Positions 52,216-61,486 of a DNA stretch of 64,000 nt are shown here, one piece after another. Source of the DNA: Novacetimonas pomaceti (GTDB taxonomy: Bacteria > Pseudomonadota > Alphaproteobacteria > Acetobacterales > Acetobacteraceae); assembly GCF_003207955.1 (NCBI RefSeq), contig NZ_NOXG01000001.1:1-64000 (forward strand), in the 5' to 3' direction. A model generated the notes under the pieces. It had not been told where the DNA came from, searched no databases, and was given only the letters and a program-made list of their open reading frames with translations. Both the position numbers and the translations under genes were made by a program. How positions within the stretch are numbered: position 1 is the first letter of the stretch; each line of letters opens with the position of its first letter.

Positions 52216-54000
52216 ATGGACGCAACGCGACTGAAACCCGTTGATGTCGTCGTCATCGGTGGTGGCTGGGCCGGTTCGATCATGGCCAAGGAAATGACCG
52301 AGGCGGGACAGAAGGTTGTCATGCTGGAACGCGGTCCCGACCGCAGCACCGCCGTCGAGGGCGCCTATCCCGGTTCCATTGACGAGCTGGAGGGTAACTA
52401 TCGTTACCGCCTGTTCCAGGACCTTTCAAAAAGTACCGTTACAATCAGGAACAACATGCGCCAGCGCGCGCTGCCGTACCGGCGCATGGCGGCGTTCCTG
52501 CCGGGCGAGGGCGTGGGCGGCGCGGGCCTGCACTGGTCCGGCGTGCATTTCCGCATGCCCCCCGACGACCTGATCCTGCGTTCGAAGGTGATCGAGCGAT
52601 ATGGAAAATCCTTTATTCCCGAAGGCATGAACCTTCAGGATTACGGCGTCACCTATGACGAACTCGAACCGTTTTTCGACCGCGCGGAAAAGGTGTTCGG
52701 CACGTCGGGCGAACCTTACATGATCAACGGTCAGGTCGTGGGAAAGGGAAATGTCTTTTCCCCGTCACGTTCGCAGCCGTTTCCGCTGCCCGCGCTCAAG
52801 GACGTCCATACCGCGCATCTGTTCCGCAAGGCCGCGACAGAGGCGGGATTCCATCCCTATTCCATGCCCGCGGCCAATGCGTCGGCCCAGTATACCAACC
52901 CGTACGGCGCTCAGATGGGGCCTTGCAATTTCTGTGGATATTGCAGCGGTTATGCCTGTTACATGTATTCCAAGGCATCGCCGAACGTGAACATCCTGCC
53001 GGTCCTGCGGCGCGACCCGCTGTTTGAACTGCGCACGCATGCCCATGTGCTGCGCGTTGAAATGGACAGCACGAAAACCCGCGCCACCGGCGTGACCTAT
53101 GTGGACCGGGAGGGACGGACCTGGACGCAGCCCGCCGAACTGGTGATCATCAGCGCGTTCCAGTTCCACAATGTCCGGCTGATGCTGCTGTCGGGCATTG
53201 GCAAACCTTATGATCCTGTCGCGAACGAAGGGGTGGTGGGACGGAACTTCGTCTATCAGAACGTCACGACAAGCTTTGTCTGGCTTAACAGGAACATCGA
53301 GACCGAACAGTTCATCGGGACAGGTGGCGGGGGCGTCGCCTTTGATGATTTCAACAGCGAGAATTTCGATCATGGGCCTCTGGGCTTTGTCGGGGGATCG
53401 CCGGTCTGGGTGAACCAGGCGGGGGTCAAGGCCATCGCCGCCGCGCAGGCGGGTGGCCCGCCCGGCACGCCACGCTGGGGCAGCGCGTGGAAGAAGGGGC
53501 TGGTCGATACCTATCGCCATTCCCTGCGCATCGACGCGCATGGGGCGAACATGGCCTACCGCGATGTCTTCCTCGATCTCGACCCGACATGGAAGGATGC
53601 CTATGGCCTGCCGCTCCTGCGCATGACGTTTGACTGGAAGGACAACGATATCCGGATGAACCGTTACGTCGTCGATCGCATCGGGGAAGTCGCGCGCGCC
53701 ATGGACGCGCGGCAGGTGCAGCTGACAAGGCGGGAATTCGGCGTGCCGTTCGACACGCGCAAATACCAGACAACCCATCTTGGCGGGGGCGCGGTAATGG
53801 GCACCGATCCCGCCACCAGCGCGCTGAACCGCTATCTGCAGGCATGGGACGTGCCCAACGTCTTCGTCATTGGCGCGAACGCCTTTCCGCAGGGGACGGG
53901 CTATAACCCGACCGGGATGGTCGCGGCCCTTGCCTACTGGTCGGCATATCATATCCGCCAGACCTATCTGAAAAATCCCGGCCCGCTGGTGTCCCTGTGA
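52216..54000 (+). CDS. GMC-type FAD dehydrogenase large subunit (gluconate 2-dehydrogenase-like)
   Basis: This 594-residue flavoprotein has an N-terminal dinucleotide loop (VVVIGGGWAGSIMAKEM), the GEGVGGAGLHWSG segment, Cys cluster GPCNFCGYCSGYACYMYS that likely ligates an iron–sulfur cluster, and C-terminal GGGAVMGTD and GTGYNPTGMVAALAYW motifs. These traits fit the three-subunit membrane dehydrogenases. Its stop overlaps the GTG start of the cytochrome c gene, so translation is coupled. The substrate is probably gluconate or ketogluconate. Confidence 0.9.
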   Translation: MDATRLKPVDVVVIGGGWAGSIMAKEMTEAGQKVVMLERGPDRSTAVEGAYPGSIDELEGNYRYRLFQDLSKSTVTIRNNMRQRALPYRRMAAFLPGEGVGGAGLHWSGVHFRMPPDDLILRSKVIERYGKSFIPEGMNLQDYGVTYDELEPFFDRAEKVFGTSGEPYMINGQVVGKGNVFSPSRSQPFPLPALKDVHTAHLFRKAATEAGFHPYSMPAANASAQYTNPYGAQMGPCNFCGYCSGYACYMYSKASPNVNILPVLRRDPLFELRTHAHVLRVEMDSTKTRATGVTYVDREGRTWTQPAELVIISAFQFHNVRLMLLSGIGKPYDPVANEGVVGRNFVYQNVTTSFVWLNRNIETEQFIGTGGGGVAFDDFNSENFDHGPLGFVGGSPVWVNQAGVKAIAAAQAGGPPGTPRWGSAWKKGLVDTYRHSLRIDAHGANMAYRDVFLDLDPTWKDAYGLPLLRMTFDWKDNDIRMNRYVVDRIGEVARAMDARQVQLTRREFGVPFDTRKYQTTHLGGGAVMGTDPATSALNRYLQAWDVPNVFVIGANAFPQGTGYNPTGMVAALAYWSAYHIRQTYLKNPGPLVSL

Positions 54001-55340
54001 GGGGGGGGCACGTCATCGCCCTGCTTGCCGGGCTTTCCGGGTGGGGGCTGCATGCGGCCTGCGCCGAACCGGCACGCGACGAACGGGCGGAAATCGTGGC
54101 GGGGGAATATGTCGCCCATGCCGCCGATTGCGGCGCGTGCCATACCCTGCCGGGGCATGCGCCCTTTTCCGGCGGGCTGGCGTTCCACCTGCCGATGGGC
54201 ACGATCCGTTCCACCAACATAACACCCGACCCGAAGGCAGGCATCGGCGGATATAGCGAGGCGGAATTCGCCCGCGCGGTGCGTCAGGGCATCCGGCGCG
54301 ACGGGGCGACGCTGTATCCCGCCATGCCCTATCCGTCCTATGCGCGCATGACGGACGCGGATGTCCATGCGCTGTATGTCTATTTCATGAAGGGCGTCGC
54401 ACCGGTCGCGACACCGGTCGCCCCCAATGACATCGTATGGCCGCTTTCGATGCGCTGGCCGCTGGTGGCATGGCGGATGATGTTCGTCCCGTCGCGGGAT
54501 CAGGCAGGACAGCAGGTCCGGCGTGCTTTTGCCGATCCGCAGCTGGCGCGCGGGGCGTACCTGGTGGAAGGGCCGGGCCATTGCGGGGCGTGCCATACGC
54601 CGCGTGGCATCGCGATGCAGGAAAAGGCCCTGACGGCGGCGGACGGGCCGCTGTTCCTGTCGGGCGGCGGCGCGGTTGACGGCTGGAACCCCGTCAGCCT
54701 GCGGGGGGAGGCGCGCGTCGGGCTGGGCCGGTGGAGCGAGGATGACATCGTCACCTTCCTGCGCACCGGGCGCGTGACGCATGCGGCGGCGTTTGGCGGC
54801 ATGACCGACGCCATCAGGCACGGGACGCAGCACATGACGGAAGAGGACCTGCGTGCGATCGCCCATTACCTGAAATCCCTGCCCCCCGCGCAGGCGGAGC
54901 AGGCGACGTGGCGGTATGACGCGGCGACCGGCCGCGCCCTGCATGCGGGGGACCTGTCGGCGCGCGGCGCGCGGGCCTATGTCGATAACTGCGCCGCCTG
55001 TCACCGCACCGACGGGCATGGATATCCCACGACCTTCCCCCCGCTTGCGGGCAATCCGGTGGTCATGGATGCCTCCGCCACGTCGCTAATCCGTATCGTG
55101 CTGACCGGCAGCGTGCTGCACGCCACCCATCAGGCGCCGTCTTCCTTCGTCATGCCCGGCTTTGCCGCGCGGATGGATGACCAGGCGGTGGCCGATGTGG
55201 TGAGCTTCATCCGGCAGTCATGGGGCAACGCGGCGCAGCCCGTCAGCGCGTCGGACGTGGCGGCGGTGCGCCGTTCGACGCAGGCATCCACGCAGGGGCA
55301 GGAGGGCGCGGCATCTTCCGCGCGTCAGCCAATGAACTGA
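53997..55340 (+). CDS. Three-haem cytochrome c subunit of the FAD dehydrogenase
   Basis: This 447-residue protein begins with a signal peptide (MRGGHVIALLAGLSGWGLHA) from a GTG overlapping the large-subunit TGA. Three haem-binding CXXCH motifs are present: CGACH near 44, CGACH near 199 and CAACH near 335. It would carry electrons from the FAD subunit to ubiquinone in the membrane, and is the third subunit of the dehydrogenase. It is the last gene of the operon; the next gene starts 92 bases downstream. Confidence 0.92.
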   Translation: MRGGHVIALLAGLSGWGLHAACAEPARDERAEIVAGEYVAHAADCGACHTLPGHAPFSGGLAFHLPMGTIRSTNITPDPKAGIGGYSEAEFARAVRQGIRRDGATLYPAMPYPSYARMTDADVHALYVYFMKGVAPVATPVAPNDIVWPLSMRWPLVAWRMMFVPSRDQAGQQVRRAFADPQLARGAYLVEGPGHCGACHTPRGIAMQEKALTAADGPLFLSGGGAVDGWNPVSLRGEARVGLGRWSEDDIVTFLRTGRVTHAAAFGGMTDAIRHGTQHMTEEDLRAIAHYLKSLPPAQAEQATWRYDAATGRALHAGDLSARGARAYVDNCAACHRTDGHGYPTTFPPLAGNPVVMDASATSLIRIVLTGSVLHATHQAPSSFVMPGFAARMDDQAVADVVSFIRQSWGNAAQPVSASDVAAVRRSTQASTQGQEGAASSARQPMN

Positions 55341-55432
55341 ATGTGAAGGAATGGCGGGCGATCTGGCGGCCACGGAATGGTTGTCCATCCCGTCATGCTT
55401 CTTCACTGTGGGCGATAAGGGAGGGTACGGTC

Positions 55433-56644
55433 ATGAAACGTCGTTCATTGCTGGGTGCTGCGGTTCCCGTGGGGGTCGCGGCCCTTGCCATGGCGGGCGG
55501 GGGGCAGGCATCCCGCGCCGCGCCGGCCGCCACGGGCAGGATGAACCGCGATTATGGCCTCAATTCCGCGGGGCCGTTTGAAATCGTTGCCCGTTTCGAT
55601 GGTCCCGGCCCGTCCGGCATCGCGGTCACGCCGGGACGGCGGATCTTTGTCGGCTTTCCCCGCCATGCCATCAACCACGCCGGCGCGACGCTTGCCGAAC
55701 TGCGCGCCGACGGGCTGCATGCCTATCCCGATGCGCAATGGAGCATGCCCTCGGACCGGTCCCCGCAGCAGCGCCTGATGTCGGTGCACGGCATGACGAC
55801 CGATACGCGCGGGCGGTTGTGGTGCATTGATGACGGCAAGCTGGCGGGACAACCGCTGGCCCCCGGCGCGGCGAAGGTGATCGGCATTGATCCCGAAAAA
55901 AACACCATCTTTGCCAATATCGTGCTGCGTCCCGGCATCGTCCTGCCGGACAGCCACATGAACGACCTGCGCGTGGACCTGACGCACGGGGCGGCGGGCA
56001 CCGTCTATGTCACGGATTCATCGTTCGGCCTGTCGCCCGCGCTTGTGGTGGTCGATATCGCCACCGGCCGGCAGCGCCGGGTGCTGGCGACCCATCCCGC
56101 CGCCCAGGCGGAACGCGGGTTCATGGCGGTGGTGGAGGGACGGCCGCTGGTTTTCGATCCCCCCCGGCACAAGCCGGGCTTTGTCTGGGGTGGGATAGAT
56201 GGGATCACCCTATCGCCCGACAGCCGCACGCTGTATTTCTGTCCCCTGACCAGTCGGCGCCTGTACAGCATCCCGACCGCCGTGCTGTCGGATTTTTCCA
56301 CGACGGAGGCGCAACTGGCGCAGGCCGTGCGTGATGAGGGCGAAAAGGGCGTGGCCGATGGACTGGCCACAGACGGGCAGGGACGCATTTACACCACCAA
56401 TTTCGAACATGACGCCATTTTCCGCCGCAATGTGGACGGGTCTTTCGACACCATGGTGCGCGACCCGCGTGTCCTGTCCCCGGACGGGATTTTTGTCGAT
56501 GGCAATGATGTCTATTGCACGCTGGGGCAATGGAACCGCCTTGGCGGGCTGAATGGCGGGCATGACCTGCGGGTGCCCCCGTATTACCTGATCCGCTTTC
56601 CCGCCGATCCCCCCGACGCCGTGGACGCGCTGCATGTGAAATAG
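55433..56644 (+). CDS. Major royal jelly protein/Yellow-related exported protein
   Basis: This 403-residue protein has a Tat-like leader (MKRRSLLGAAVPVGVAALAM) and a six-bladed beta-propeller body with MRJP traits: RRIFVGFPRH, GRLWCIDDGKL, HMNDLRVDLTHGAAGTVYVT and GIDGITLSPDSRTLYFCPL, ADGLATDGQGRIYTTNFEHD. MRJP/Yellow proteins in bacteria are of uncertain function; ligand binding or an epimerase-like role has been suggested for relatives. GGGAGGG lies before the ATG. Proximity to the dehydrogenase suggests use on its product or substrate. Confidence 0.85.
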   Translation: MKRRSLLGAAVPVGVAALAMAGGGQASRAAPAATGRMNRDYGLNSAGPFEIVARFDGPGPSGIAVTPGRRIFVGFPRHAINHAGATLAELRADGLHAYPDAQWSMPSDRSPQQRLMSVHGMTTDTRGRLWCIDDGKLAGQPLAPGAAKVIGIDPEKNTIFANIVLRPGIVLPDSHMNDLRVDLTHGAAGTVYVTDSSFGLSPALVVVDIATGRQRRVLATHPAAQAERGFMAVVEGRPLVFDPPRHKPGFVWGGIDGITLSPDSRTLYFCPLTSRRLYSIPTAVLSDFSTTEAQLAQAVRDEGEKGVADGLATDGQGRIYTTNFEHDAIFRRNVDGSFDTMVRDPRVLSPDGIFVDGNDVYCTLGQWNRLGGLNGGHDLRVPPYYLIRFPADPPDAVDALHVK

Positions 56645-56670
56645 GCACATCGCAAAGACGGCGCCCGTAT

Positions 56671-56828
56671 GTCCGTTTGAAACGGCAGACATAATAACAT
56701 ACTGAAATCATAAAAGTTTTTGGCGAATCTTTTCCCAGAAAGCTTCGAAGAACGTCGCATTTTCGAAAAAAGGCGGCACCCTCAAAACTTTTGTTATTTT
56801 TTATCAACGGGTTGTTTTCAGACAGTCT
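56671..56828 (+). repeat. Cloverleaf repeat, copy D
   Basis: GAAATCATAAAAGTTTTTGG-type left stem (56704–56723) pairs imperfectly with the right stem up to about 56798. The inner hairpins are more decayed than in copy C. Left GTCCGTTTGAAA (56671) and right TTTTCAGACAGTCT (56815–56828) resemble the copy C ends. It separates the MRJP gene from pyrD. Confidence 0.8.
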
Positions 56829-56871
56829 CTAACTCTTTCCCTTTGGCGTGAATTGCGGCAAGAATCCCGTC

Positions 56872-57948
56872 ATGAATATTCTGTCGCGCACGATGATGCC
56901 CCTGATCCGGCGTCTTGATCCCGAGGACGCCCATCAGCTTGCCCTCAATGCCCTGCAACTGGGACTGGGAGGCGTGTCCGATCCTGCCCGGGACGATCCC
57001 GCCCTGTCGGTTCGCGCCATGGGGCTGCGGTTTCCCAACCCGATCGGCATTGCCGCGGGCTTTGACAAGAACGCGCTGGTGGTGCGTCCGCTGGCGCGCT
57101 CCGGCTTTGGCTTTGTGGAGGCGGGGACCGTCACGCCGCGTCCGCAGCCGGGCAACCCGCGCCCGCGCCTGTTCCGCCTGAACGAGGACAGGGCGATCAT
57201 CAATCGCATGGGGTTCAACAATCAGGGGATCGACCGTTTCGCCGTGCGTCTGGCACGCCTGCAGCGCGTTAGCCCGTCGGGCCGCAATTTCGGCGCGCGC
57301 GTGCCCGTGGGCGCCAACCTTGGCATCAACAAGACCGGCGCCGACCCCGAACGCGACTATCCCATGCTGGTCGGCCGCATCAAGCATTACGTCGATTACA
57401 TCGTCATCAACCTGTCCTCCCCCAACACGCCAGGCCTGCGTGACCTGCTGGAGGCCTCGCGCCTGAAATCCATCCTTGATGCGATCGCGGCCGCGCATCC
57501 CGAACGGCCGCCGCTGCTGGTCAAGCTGTCGCCCGACATGGCCCGCGATGACATCCCCGCCGTGGTCGAGGCCGTGATCGCGGGCGGTGCGCAGGGCCTG
57601 ATCGTGACCAACACCACCATTTCGCGTCCCCGCAGCCTGCGTAGCGCCTATGCCAACGAAAGCGGCGGCCTGTCGGGACGTCCGCTGACGCCGATGGCGT
57701 GCGATACGCTGGCGCATGTGTCGCGCGCGGCGCAGAGGCGGCTGACGCTGGTGGCGTGTGGCGGCATCGAAAGCGGGGCCGACATCGTGGAGCGCGTGCG
57801 CATGGGTGCCGACCTGGTGCAGCTTTATACCGCCTATGCCTATGAAGGGCCGTCGATCCTGCCGCGCCTGAAGCGCGAGACGCTGAAGGAACTGCGCCAG
57901 CAGGGGTTCGAGACGCTGTCCGATGCGAAAGGAACCGCCCTGGCATGA
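56872..57948 (+). CDS. pyrD: Dihydroorotate dehydrogenase (quinone), class 2
   Basis: This 358-residue enzyme oxidises dihydroorotate to orotate in pyrimidine synthesis with ubiquinone as acceptor. An N-terminal amphipathic part (MNILSRTMMPLIRRLDPEDA) anchors it to the membrane. FMN contacts MGFNNQG, the catalytic-loop segment NLSSPNTPGLRDLL and the glycine loop VACGGIESGADIVERV are present. It overlaps the next HAD gene by four bases and probably shares a transcript. Confidence 0.95.
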   Translation: MNILSRTMMPLIRRLDPEDAHQLALNALQLGLGGVSDPARDDPALSVRAMGLRFPNPIGIAAGFDKNALVVRPLARSGFGFVEAGTVTPRPQPGNPRPRLFRLNEDRAIINRMGFNNQGIDRFAVRLARLQRVSPSGRNFGARVPVGANLGINKTGADPERDYPMLVGRIKHYVDYIVINLSSPNTPGLRDLLEASRLKSILDAIAAAHPERPPLLVKLSPDMARDDIPAVVEAVIAGGAQGLIVTNTTISRPRSLRSAYANESGGLSGRPLTPMACDTLAHVSRAAQRRLTLVACGGIESGADIVERVRMGADLVQLYTAYAYEGPSILPRLKRETLKELRQQGFETLSDAKGTALA

Positions 57949-58823
57949 AGGAAAGCACGGGAATTGGCCCCCTTTCGGGGGATTACGACGGGTATATCGT
58001 GGATCTGTGGGGCGTCATCCATAATGGCGTGGCCCCCTATCCCGGTTCCCTGGACTGCCTGCGCCACCTGAAACAGGCGGGAAAGCGGGTCATCCTGCTG
58101 TCGAACGCGCCGCGCCGGGCCGTGACGGTGCGCAAGGGGCTGCGGGCCATGGGCGTGACCGACGACCTGTATGAAGGTCTGATGACCAGCGGGGAATGCA
58201 CCCGCCTGATGCTGCAGGCCCGCACCGATCCATGGTTCGCGGGACTGGGACGGCGGATGCTGCATCTTGGCCCGAAAAAGGATGTGGACCTTTTCACCGG
58301 GCTGGACCTTGATGTGGTGGAGGACGCGGCGCAGGCGGATTTCGTCCTCAATACCGGGCCGGACTCCGACCGTGGGGAAGAAGACATCACGCCCTACCTG
58401 CCTGTCCTGCAGGAATGCGCGGCGCACAGGCTGAAGATGATCTGCGCCAATCCCGATCAGCAGGTCATCCGTGGCAGCCGTCGCCTGCTGTGCGCGGGGG
58501 CGCTGGCCAGCCGGTACGAGGAAAGCCACGGCGGGGAAGTGCGCTGGATCGGCAAGCCCCATCCGGAGGTTTATGAACGGGTGGCACGGATGATGGACCT
58601 GCCCCTGTCGCGCATTCTCGCGGTGGGGGATTCCCTTGCCACCGACATGCGCGGTGCAAAGGGCGCAGGTGTCGACGGGTGCTGGGTCCTTGGCGGCATC
58701 CATCAGGAAATGCTGGGCGGAAGCTGGGAAAAGGACAGGGATGCCGATTATGCCCTGGCGGTGGAGGAAGCCCGTGGCGCGGGACTGGACCCCGCGGCCT
58801 GCATTCCGTCCTTTCGCTGGTGA
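57945..58823 (+). CDS. HAD-superfamily class IIA hydrolase
   Basis: This 292-residue phosphatase has GYIVDLWGVIHNGVAPYPG (first Asp of the HAD motif), VILLSNAPRRAV (Thr/Ser motif) and KPHPEVYERV with AVGDSLATDMRGAKGAG (Lys and acidic motif). This is the NagD-like/TIGR01459 group. It overlaps pyrD by four bases and so may act on a nucleotide or related phosphate. The exact substrate is not known. Confidence 0.88.
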   Translation: MKESTGIGPLSGDYDGYIVDLWGVIHNGVAPYPGSLDCLRHLKQAGKRVILLSNAPRRAVTVRKGLRAMGVTDDLYEGLMTSGECTRLMLQARTDPWFAGLGRRMLHLGPKKDVDLFTGLDLDVVEDAAQADFVLNTGPDSDRGEEDITPYLPVLQECAAHRLKMICANPDQQVIRGSRRLLCAGALASRYEESHGGEVRWIGKPHPEVYERVARMMDLPLSRILAVGDSLATDMRGAKGAGVDGCWVLGGIHQEMLGGSWEKDRDADYALAVEEARGAGLDPAACIPSFRW

Positions 58824-58865
58824 TGGGCCTGCACCACCAGCGGTCAGCCTGATGAAGGGGACAGG

Positions 58866-58941
58866 AAGTTTTTGGTGAAGCTTTTTTCAAAAAGCTTCGA
58901 AAGACGTCGCATTTTTGGAAAAAGGCGACACCCGAAAACTT
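58866..58941 (+). repeat. Cloverleaf repeat, copy E
   Basis: AAGTTTTTGG (58866–58875) and CCGAAAACTT (58932–58941) pair with one mismatch around the hairpins GAAGCTTTTTTC/AAAAAGCTTC and GTCGCA…/…GGCGAC. It lies between the convergent HAD and DUF3465 genes. It lacks clear terminal repeats. Confidence 0.85.
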
Positions 58942-58995
58942 TTACCGTCTTTATCAGCAGTTATTCTGAAGCGGTTTCTTGTCCGCAAAAGCCCC

Positions 58996-59484
58996 TTACT
59001 GGTACTGGCGTCCATTGACGATGACATATCCGGGGATGTGCCAGCTCCGTCCCGTGCCGTGATGCGTCCAGTCGATCCCCTGGCTGCGCAGGTTGTCAAA
59101 GTAATAGCGGCCGACGACATCCACCTGATCGCCCTTTGCCACCCATGGCCATTGGGGCGCGTTCATCTGGTCAAGGTCGGAGACGATGCGGATCGAGATG
59201 TCCGATCCGACATCGACATAGAAATATCCGTGCCAGCCACTGCGTGTCCGTCGCGCCCTTGATACGGCGATCACCCGGCCACAGACATGTTCCGGCAGGT
59301 CGGTATGGCGGGTGTGGCGTTCCTCGTTCTCGAACCGGGCCTGATCCTCGAGAAAGCGGCGATTGTCGCAGTTTGGCGATACGGAATCCCACGCCAGCGC
59401 CGCATTACTGGCGACAAGCTGCGACGTCGTGACCATCATGGCGCCTGCGCAAAGGGATCGCAGCAGGGTTCGGCGTGCTGACAT
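58996..59484 (-). CDS. DUF3465-type exported protein
   Basis: This 162-residue protein has a signal peptide (LLRSLCAGAMMVTTSQLVAS…) and a body with CGRVIAVSRARRTRSGWHGY, FYVDVGSDISIRIVSDLDQM and GIDWTHHGTGRSWHIPGYVI, features of DUF3465 proteins. These have an OB-like fold and unknown function. Two Cys residues (mature) could bond. It is isolated in the region, transcribed opposite to pyrD, with repeat E downstream. Confidence 0.8.
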   Translation of the reverse strand: MSARRTLLRSLCAGAMMVTTSQLVASNAALAWDSVSPNCDNRRFLEDQARFENEERHTRHTDLPEHVCGRVIAVSRARRTRSGWHGYFYVDVGSDISIRIVSDLDQMNAPQWPWVAKGDQVDVVGRYYFDNLRSQGIDWTHHGTGRSWHIPGYVIVNGRQYQ

Positions 59485-59597
59485 TCACTGTCCTCGTCTT
59501 TTGTATGTCTTTTGTGTCCGTGCCTGTCTTCCTTGCGTTGGATGCATGCGTGCGTCAATGACTTCCTCACGCATGCGTTATATGCGGGCAGGGCTTT

Positions 59598-60500
59598 CTA
59601 TTTCTTTTCGGACAGAAGCTGCTGGCGCGCCTTTTTCAGTTCCGCCCGCCCGGCGGCGTCAAGTTTCGGCATCTTCAGATTCAGCTGCTCCAGCGCGGCA
59701 ATGATCGCCTCGATCACCACCAGCCGCGCAAACCATTTCTGGTCCGCCGGAATGACGAACCACGGGGCATGCACGTCCGCCGTGTTGCGGATCGCCTGTT
59801 CATAGGCGTTCTGGTAACTGTCCCAGTACTGGCGTTCATGGATGTCGCCGATGGAAAATTTCCAGTTCTTGTCGGGATGGTCGATGCGCGACAGGAAACG
59901 CTTGCGCTGTTCGTCCTTGGAAAGGTGGAGGAAGAATTTCAGGATGACCGTGCCCTGTCGCGCCAGATAATCCTCGAAATGGCGGATATCGCGGCAGCGG
60001 TCGTCCCACAGGGTGGGGGACTTGCGCAGTTGCGGCGGGATTTTCTGGTTTTCCAGGATTTCCGGATGCACGCGCGTGACCAGTACTTCCTCGTAATGGC
60101 TGCGGTTGAAGATGCCGATATGCCCCCCTGCCGGCAACGCCAGATGTTCGCGCCACAGATAGTCATGGGCAAGCTCCACCGGACCGGGCTGCTTGAAGGA
60201 CGTGACATTCACCCCTTCGGGATTGATGCCCGACATCACGTGCTTGATGATGCCATCCTTGCCCGCCGCGTCGGGGGCCTGCAGCACGATCAGCACCGAC
60301 CATTCGCCATTGGCGTACAGGCGCGACTGCAGTTCCGACAGCCGCCCGATCCGTTCATACAGCCGTCGCTTGCCGGTTTTCTTTTCCAGCCCGCAATCTT
60401 CCGCCGCGCGGGTGGGGCAGGCGGACAGCTTGAAGTTCGTTCCATCGGTAATGCGAAAACGCGTTGCCAGCTCGATTTCCGTTTCGGTCCTGTCTTCCAT
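59598..60500 (-). CDS. Polyphosphate kinase 2 family protein
   Basis: This 300-residue enzyme has the PPK2 Walker A (LQAPDAAGKDGIIKHVMSGI), GFNVTSFK-type region (VNVTSFKQPGPVEL), Walker-B-like HIGIFNRSHYEEVLVTRVHP and the C-terminal DRCRDIRHFEDYLARQGTVI. It transfers phosphate between polyphosphate and nucleotides, probably the AMP/ADP-type subgroup. It is transcribed on the minus strand just after the SDR gene with a 9-base gap, perhaps one operon. Confidence 0.92.
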   Translation of the reverse strand: MEDRTETEIELATRFRITDGTNFKLSACPTRAAEDCGLEKKTGKRRLYERIGRLSELQSRLYANGEWSVLIVLQAPDAAGKDGIIKHVMSGINPEGVNVTSFKQPGPVELAHDYLWREHLALPAGGHIGIFNRSHYEEVLVTRVHPEILENQKIPPQLRKSPTLWDDRCRDIRHFEDYLARQGTVILKFFLHLSKDEQRKRFLSRIDHPDKNWKFSIGDIHERQYWDSYQNAYEQAIRNTADVHAPWFVIPADQKWFARLVVIEAIIAALEQLNLKMPKLDAAGRAELKKARQQLLSEKK

Positions 60501-60509
60501 GAATCCGGC

Positions 60510-61268
60510 TCAGTCCTTCATGCCTTTGGCCACCGCCAGGCCACCGGCGGCCTGGCAGGTCGGCATCATTTCGATCTGGTTGATGTTGACGTGCGGGGGC
60601 AATCCCACGATCCATGAAACGGTTTCGGCGATGTCATCGGGCATCAGGGGGTGCGTCCCCTCGTACACCGCCGCCGCCCTGGCATTGTCGCGCAGGCGCA
60701 CCTGGCTGAATTCACTGCCGCCACACAGGCCGGGCGCGATATTGGTGACGCGCACGTTCTGGCCCAGAAGGTCGCAGCGCAGGTTGCGCATGAACTGTTC
60801 GACAAACGCCTTGGTCGCGCCATACACGTTTCCGCCGGTATAGGGATAGATCCCGGCCGTGCTGCCCAGCGAGACGATATGCCCGCGATCGCGCGCGACC
60901 ATGCCCGGCAGCAGCGCGCGCGTCAGTTCCACCATCCCCGTGACGTTGGTGGCGATCATGCGTTCCCAGTCGCTGATCTCGGCCTCCTGCGCCTTTGCGA
61001 TCCCCAGCGCGAGGCCCGCATTGTTCACCAGTATGTCGATCGCGCGCCATTCCTCGGGCAGGGCGTCGGGCAGGGACTGGATCGCGGCCTTGTCCGTCAT
61101 GTCGAGGCGGAACGGCAGCAGTGCCTTTCCCAGTTGTGCCGCCAGCGCATCCAGCCGTTCCTGGCGGCGACCGGTGGCGATCACATGATATCCGTCACGC
61201 ACAAGCCGCGTGGCGATGGCCTTTCCAAATCCGGACGTGGCGCCGGTGACAAGGGCAATCTTCGGCAT
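60510..61268 (-). CDS. Short-chain dehydrogenase/reductase (YdfG-like)
   Basis: This 252-residue NAD(P)-dependent oxidoreductase has the cofactor motif TGATSGFGKAIA (about 8–19), NNAG, catalytic Ser in LGSTAGIYPYTG and YGATK with the Tyr/Lys pair. Features match the YdfG (serine/3-hydroxy acid) group. The start MPKIALVTG at 61268 is taken in preference to longer frames that lack domain signal. It precedes the PPK2 gene. The substrate is not known. Confidence 0.9.
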   Translation of the reverse strand: MPKIALVTGATSGFGKAIATRLVRDGYHVIATGRRQERLDALAAQLGKALLPFRLDMTDKAAIQSLPDALPEEWRAIDILVNNAGLALGIAKAQEAEISDWERMIATNVTGMVELTRALLPGMVARDRGHIVSLGSTAGIYPYTGGNVYGATKAFVEQFMRNLRCDLLGQNVRVTNIAPGLCGGSEFSQVRLRDNARAAAVYEGTHPLMPDDIAETVSWIVGLPPHVNINQIEMMPTCQAAGGLAVAKGMKD

Positions 61269-61486
61269 CGGATGCTTCCTTTCGGTCTGTTGGGATGCAG
61301 GGGATGGGAACAGTGTGGCGCTGTTGGCCAACATATTCAAATTCACGGGTCCGCATGTGCAGGGACATACATACATGCGTGACATGACCGTGACGAACGC
61401 TTCCGCATGGGGGGATTACGCATCAGGGGGGCGGATTTTCCATGAAATGGTTGCAAAGCAGCGGGAATCTGGTTCTATCCTCAGGC

